A DNA stretch of 64,000 nucleotides, taken from NCBI GenBank assembly GCA_050084515.1, contig CM114272.1:40610001-40674000 (forward strand), written 5' to 3'. Below, one piece after another: positions 58,742 to 64,000 of this stretch. The stretch comes from Blasia pusilla (taxonomy: Eukaryota > Marchantiophyta > Marchantiopsida > Blasiales). Position 1 is the stretch's first letter, and every line of letters starts with the position of its first letter. The translations under genes were made by a program, and so were the position numbers. The notes under the pieces were generated by a model. That model had not been told where the DNA came from. It worked only from the letters and a program-made list of their open reading frames with translations, and did not search any database.

Positions 58742-59835
58742 AAATATTTATGTTCGATGGATGCTTGAGTTGCTAAATTAGACATGTGCAAAATGTTGAA
58801 AATAAAAATAACATTATTCAATAATAATATAAATATAATATCTGTAAATATATTATCATTGGAGATAATCCCTTCATTTTTAGTATTCTTTTCTTTAAGG
58901 TCTTTACAAGTTCTTTTGTTTTTATTCTTGGCTAAATAGACTATCCACGTGTCCTATGCATATATAAGTTAATTACTATATTCTCCACCCGTCTCAGAGG
59001 CCGCACATTAGTTTCAATACTCTCAATTGACAAAATCTTTTACTTTTTAAACCAACAATCACTCAAAATTGATTAAAGTGCGGAACTGCAATTCCGCACT
59101 ATCGAGCATCCTAGGAAGCACCGTGCTTAGTTTTCAATACATCGCGCGCGGAAGTATACGAGAGTCGTCATTTCTCTCTTGCTTGTACTTGTTACTCCTT
59201 GAAGCATCGCGCATGGAGGCTGACCAGGTTTTCTTGCGGGAGGAAAAACCATCAAGAAAACTTGTGCGAGGATGGCAGAGCTCCAACAGATTTAACTCTG
59301 TTACAGGTCTTATGCCCGAAGTTTTTATGCCCATTCGACGTGTTTTCTTTTCCATCTTATTTCACTCCCACTGGCTCTTCCACTCTCAAACTTGTTCCTA
59401 CGATTCTCATCTCTTTGGCTTCCTTCAATCCTTTGGTTCAATTTTCTTACCACTTTAGCTTTGCCTGAGCTGCGTCGATCTTTGTTCTGTGTTTTGCTAT
59501 TCCTTGTTCTATTCGTGATTAGGCGAGTTGCGTGGGTGTATCAGCGCTGCTTCTTTGCACTTGTTTTTCTGGTTTGTGTTTGGTTGATGAAGGCATACCC
59601 CACGACACCTACGGTCTTCTTTCACAACACTTGATATGAGTACTTTCTCTCCCCTTATTCGACCTCAACTACTGAGTTCCAAGAGCTGCAAGATTTGCTC
59701 GAACCCAATCTTGGCCACTTTGGTGAACATCCATTGACTGAACATCAGTCGGTGGATTAGCCACCCAATGTATTCATTGCAGGCGCAACAAATCTACATC
59801 TATACGCAACTTCTGTTGTGCCTGATTTATTAATT
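58742..59835. other. Spacer; no recognised gene
   Basis: A 129-codon frame (59069-59458) with an internal ATG at 59214 (MEADQVFLREEKPSRKL) ends in a hydrophobic tail, but no family was recognised. GTGCGGAA...TTCCGCAC at 59079-59100 is a short dyad. Confidence 0.4.
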
Positions 59836-59839
59836 TTTT

Positions 59840-60190
59840 TCTCTCCTCGGAGCTCCTCCCCTTGGACGCATTATATATTTTTTCCTCGTGTCTTTTATTA
59901 ATGATTCCTCCCCTCGTACGTTCAGCCCTCGGACGTTCCTCTCCTCATACGGGTTCTGATTATCTTCCCTATCTTTTATTAGCCTTTCTCCCCTCGGACG
60001 TTCCTCTTCTTGGACGGATTCTGTTGTGTACTCGTGTCCTTTATTACTGGTTTCTCCGCTTGCACGCTTGTCCCATTGGACGTTCCTCACCTCTAATGTT
60101 CCTCCCTTCAAATGTACTCTATTTTTTTCCCCTCTCTTTTATCACTAGTTTCTTCCCTCGGACCCTCCTTCCCTCAAACGAATCCTATTT
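59840..60190. repeat. Degenerate minisatellite of CCTCGGACGTTCCTC-type units
   Basis: The phrase CTCCCCTCGGACGTTCCTC, followed by a TCTTTTATTA-type block, recurs around 59850, 59920, 59990 and 60075-60170 with many changes. It is non-coding. Confidence 0.65.
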
Positions 60191-60236
60191 TTCTGGTCCT
60201 ATCTCCATGTTTGACTGAATGCTTGCCTACCGATTC

Positions 60237-60690
60237 AATCGATGCGGGGACTAGAGCTGGAAGGTTTCCACATAGCATCTAGTTTCACTAACAATGTTTC
60301 GCAATCTGGGAATGGGCAGTACACATGTTGCGACTCTGGAAAAGCATCTTCTATTTGACGTTGTGTGATGATCGTTAGAGCCTTCGGTGAGAGTAATTTG
60401 TGGCACATATCTGTTCACCATAGTTTCTTGCAATTGGGCTACGAACAAGGAATGTTAAATTTTTCACTCTTCATCATTGCCTCGCCATACTTCTCCAGCC
60501 ACTCCATATAGAACTGATGGTTGCACTCCGGACTTAGAGCTGTAGAATTACATCTCTCCATTGTAGCTACGGAGCAAATGTCGCAAATGGGTTGATCATC
60601 CTCTGAGACTCGTGAATTTCCGGCTCGTCCTACATGTCGACATTTGACAAAATGAACGGATTTCAGTCCAAGCCATTACAAGATCTTACC
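60237..60690 (-). pseudogene. RING-between-RING (RBR) E3 ubiquitin ligase remnant
   Basis: In one minus-strand frame the translation gives DDQPICDICSVATMERC, LSPECNHQFYMEWLEKYGE, FNIPC, PNCKKLW, DMCHKLLSPKAL, then PESQHVYCPFPDCETLLVK. This is the order RING1, linker, start of IBR in plant RBR ligases (C-x-x-C, C-x-H, IxCPxPxC, YCPFxDC). RBR ligases pass ubiquitin through a Cys in RING2, which is not seen here. There are two stops (before PNC and after KLW), and a RING1 Cys is changed to Tyr. The frame ends at TGA near 60237, where the rest of IBR is missing. It is a pseudogene or a partial copy. Confidence 0.65.
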
Positions 60691-61521
60691 CGGAGAAATC
60701 CGAGTCTGAGCATTCAAGCACTGTAGCCCTAAGCGCATAGATTTTGATGTAGGAAGCATAATATCTTCGAGATAATCCGGAAAAAACACTGCGAGGCTAC
60801 CGGCTTCCGCCCTAGGTACTTGTGTACAAAGTCAAGAAATACCATATTAAAGTAAGCTTTTTGCGGTCAAATTTTGTTTGTGGAGGCAAAATATAGGTGA
60901 GTAGGATCCCTTTTTGGTTGTTGGATATTGATATCATAGGGGAACTGTGTTTCTTCTTGACAACGAAGTTGCATGCAAGAGACACATGCTCGAAGGGAGT
61001 AATTTAAGGTTGACATAATGTAATTTTCAAGTAAACTCCCACCCTAGAATCCGAGTTGAGAACGTTTCTTACTTGGTCCCTGTGGAGAATGAGTCTCTCC
61101 GTCCATCATTTGTCACAAATTTTGTGACTCATGCTCTGCCTTCGGACGGGTCTAATTCCTCTCCATAACTTCGGGGGAGGTGTGAATTAAGAATTCTGAC
61201 AGTCTGCTTAAGTCCATTTCTACATGTTTTCCACAAGTCAGTTATCAACTCGAACGCTGCTCATTTTTAAGTGGAAGTCGAGAGTTGGGATGAAATTAGT
61301 GAAACGTACAATCCTTGGACTTAATACTCTAGATCAATTTAGACAACGTTACTGGATATTTAGTCATTAAAGCTAGCCATTATCAAGAGCATTAGATTGT
61401 TTGGCAAGCGCAGATGCTTTCCTATTATATAGAAGTAGTTGTTTCCCATTTCTAAGAAATACCAGAGCACATGCAAGGATATGATAGATAGGTACCAAGT
61501 TTTATTTGCGGATGGTGGTAA

Positions 61522-62127
61522 CTACATAATCAAGTTGAAAATTTCACTTAACCTTTGCCTCTTCTGACGAGAGGTGTAAGGATCGTCCAAGTTCATGCCC
61601 TTCTCTTCCCACTCGCATTTTGGCAATAGAGATAACAAATGCATAAATCTACCATCGTGCTTCGCAATTGCCTCGAGCTCATCAAACCTAGCTTGCTCTT
61701 TCAACGCTTCGGCCTCGTCTTCCAATGGCTGTCCACATGACGAGTAATCTGTCTATCTCTGTCGCACTAGGAGTGGTATTCTTTATAGCTTAAGCATAAA
61801 GCTCCTTGATTCTTGTAGCTCCTCTTCCCACGCAGTTCTGTATAGACTCACTTGCTGATACAACAGAGAAGGGAACTCTGGCTTCTCCAGCCACTAGGCG
61901 GCCCAATAATGTCTTGCTTCCTTCTCAATTTTGTCCATAGTAGATTTCAATGTAGATGCTAACATTCTGTTTAGTATACCTGACACTACTAGATCTATTG
62001 CAGGCAGATCGTCCACAACCTTCTTGAATTTTGGCATACAAGGTACTTCTAGCCACAAGCTTGTCTTGTTTCTGTTACTTGCATCTTCCTCTTGCCATTC
62101 ATAATTTGCTTCGTTTCTAGTAATCAT
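61522..62127 (-). pseudogene. Decayed helical coding region, possibly the 5' part of the RBR pseudogene
   Basis: A single frame of about 200 codons runs through three stops. It has many charged and helical segments ([48 protein letters not shown]). It lies on the same strand upstream of the RBR remnant, so the two may be exons of one former gene, but no family name can be given. Confidence 0.35.
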
Positions 62128-62339
62128 TTATTTTACGAGTACATCCTCTCACATTGTTGCCATTTGTATGGTTTCCATGGACAAGTGCTCTATTGTGGTA
62201 TGTTGCAGCGAATTCTCTTCGATCCTTGCAATTTCACAAATTTTAGGTTTGGGTTAACTCGGATAACAACAATAGCTTATAGAAGTCCCACATAAGCCTA
62301 CTTATATCTATCTAGCTATACCAAGTTTGTTCTTAGTTG

Positions 62340-64000
62340 ATGGCAAAGAAACGGACTCAGGAGTCTACTCCGAGGTCAAGAAGGAATCTTAACAAAGAGA
62401 TTGAAATTGTGAGAAAATCCATACTAGTAAAAGCTCGCCAATACTCTCGTAGTAGAGTTGCCCGTATGAGAAAATTGAGTTGTAGACCTCATTGCATGGA
62501 TTGATCATGCGCTAGGTTATACTTATGTAGATGGCGTGCCACATGCTCGTCCTCTATAAAAAACATGCAATGTTGTGGTTATTGTGGGGCAGTGCTATAT
62601 TGCAATCCTCGCACATAAACACTTCTTCTTGAAGATCCACAGAATCCACAATATGCATTGTGCAATGGATTTATGAGAGATTACATTATACCTTGTCGAG
62701 GCCACTTCCACGTATGTGATCTTTGCATTTCAAATGATCCTCGCACCCACATAAACGTGTATATGACTCCTGCTTACATCAATCCACTTGAGTTGCAACT
62801 TCTTTCCATAGTAGACTCCAAATTAGGTGTAGAAAAAAAATTCAATGGCTTTCATAGAGGGTTATTCTCGGTCACATCCCTTTTATATTCTCCATTTATT
62901 GGATTCAATATTCAGCCAAATCAAAACTACAGTAGAGTTGTAATTCCTCCAACTCTTAGACAACTCATGAAGATCAATCTTGAGATTAATCCATTATTCA
63001 GAGATTACAAGACTCTTATAGAGTCACCACACCCTACCTCTAGGGTAGTCATACTTCCTCCATCATCAATCCAAAGATAATTAAGGCCTCTCGAGAGAAA
63101 GGTCAAGTTACCCATAGCATGAGTCACGACCCCAATCATTTTGACTTAAATATCCTTCAGGATGTTGCCTACTCTCTTCCTACCCAAAGGAGAGCCTCCA
63201 TTGACATTTTTGATAATGGTAGTATATCCCTATGAACAAATGCATTTTCTCGTGACAAACTATTGACTGACATTTCTGGAGCATCTCTTGACCTACGCCT
63301 CACTATAGAGACTGCTTCGTTTCCATTCTTGTTTCCATTCCATCGTGGGTACTTCAAAGGTACATCTACTTTCTGTGACTATACTCAAGCAAGAAGCTGT
63401 CAACAATTCAGTCCATTCCCCTTATTCATACCGTATCCGTTATTAATGTACCAACTACGAAAAGGTATTGCATTGTGTTCTATATCAAAAAAATTCTTTT
63501 AAATAAAGAGCTAGATCGTCTATGTAGAGATAGACCCCACTTAAGTGATGAGAGCCTATACCACCATCTATCCAAATATTCAATCAGCCCATAGATAATT
63601 GGAAGTCTTGCTTGGCATCGACGCCATCTGAAAGATCTCAAAGCTATGGTGCACAAATGGGGGATGCCTCATTTATTCCTCACGTTAACTTCTAACGAGG
63701 TTTCTGCAACTACGTGGATTGAATATGATCATATTGATTCCATTCTTGCAAACTTCAACCCTAACTTTACATGGCATGATGCTCCATCAGAATGTGCACA
63801 ATTATTTCACACTAGACTTCATACCTTTCTCTCATTATTCATCTTCTCTGGTCCACGTATCTTGGGTAGAGTACAAGTCTACCTACAACGTTATGAGTTA
63901 CAGGGCAGGGTTGGCTTCATCTTGACGATGTTGACCGTATTACATCAGAGATATGTTCATACATTCTTACACTTGATACAATCCTTGGAAACTTGGACCA
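62340..64000 (+). mobile_element. Decayed Helitron (Helitron_like_N / Rep region), runs out of the window
   Basis: The plus strand has a basic start (KKRTQESTPRSRRNL), then a 140-codon open part (62658-63080: DPRTHINVYMTP, NYSRVVIPPTLRQLM). The Rep-type region is at 63610-63990 (KWGMPHLFLTLTSNEVSATT, FHTRLHTFLSLF, GRVQVYLQRYELQGR, then WLHLDDVDRIT). These match the N-terminal domain of Helitron Rep-helicase proteins. Stops and frameshifts abound. The G-x-PH-x-H two-histidine motif expected after ELQGR is missing or deleted. The helicase part would lie beyond the window. Confidence 0.7.

Noticed and set aside
1-64000. tRNA or rRNA genes
   Set aside because: No segment with both a GGTTCGANTCC-type B box and a foldable cloverleaf, and no rRNA-like conserved blocks, were noticed. 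A covariance-model scan would be needed for certainty.

Overview
This window is nuclear DNA of a green plant. It carries three recognisable single-copy genes: RETICULATA-RELATED, a plastid envelope family; RPB9 of RNA polymerase; and the mitochondrial ATP synthase subunit OSCP. RETICULATA-RELATED and RPB9 have ordinary GT-AG introns. Long AT-rich spacers, a (TA)n tract and nested LTR retrotransposons fill the rest. The species cannot be fixed from the sequence. A non-seed streptophyte is my guess, because retrotransposons carrying cytosine methyltransferases have been described in charophyte algae.

Layout. 1-1900: minisatellites and a short hairpin. 2059-5297 (+): eight-exon RETICULATA-RELATED gene. 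5.3-11.9 kb: spacer with a MITE-like element, a (TA)n tract and a direct repeat. About 11.9-22.1 kb (minus): a large Ty3/gypsy-type element, interrupted at 15.9-17.6 kb by a 5'-truncated Ty1/copia element. 23.0-23.8 kb: remnant of the restriction-like endonuclease end of a non-LTR retroelement. 24271-25085 (+): four-exon RPB9. 25.5-39.6 kb: minisatellites, hairpins, a second MITE-like copy and unrecognised decayed ORFs. 39742-40446 (minus): intronless OSCP, with a duplicated 184 bp block upstream. 41.7-44 kb: transposase-like remnants. 44.4-49.3 kb (minus): second, more decayed copy of the large gypsy element. 49.3-58.7 kb: nested LTR elements, including a chromodomain-bearing gypsy element with both LTRs. 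60.2-62.1 kb (minus): decayed RING-between-RING E3 ligase gene. 62.3 kb to the end: decayed Helitron.

The most striking content is the gypsy family at 11.9-22.1 and 44.4-49.3 kb. Both copies encode, between protease and reverse transcriptase, a C5-cytosine DNA methyltransferase domain of DNMT3-like character. In copy 1 the domain keeps one reading frame with the reverse transcriptase, broken only by nonsense codons. Copy 1 also ends its integrase in a PHD-finger-like cysteine/histidine cluster instead of a chromodomain. The family therefore appears to have carried both a DNA-methylation writer and a putative chromatin reader. Both copies are dead: copy 1 keeps the catalytic PCQ motif but has lost the motif VI glutamate and the YIDD aspartate, while copy 2 keeps the last two and has lost PCQ. 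Many lesions in copy 1 are C-to-T or G-to-A transitions, as expected from deamination of methylated cytosine.
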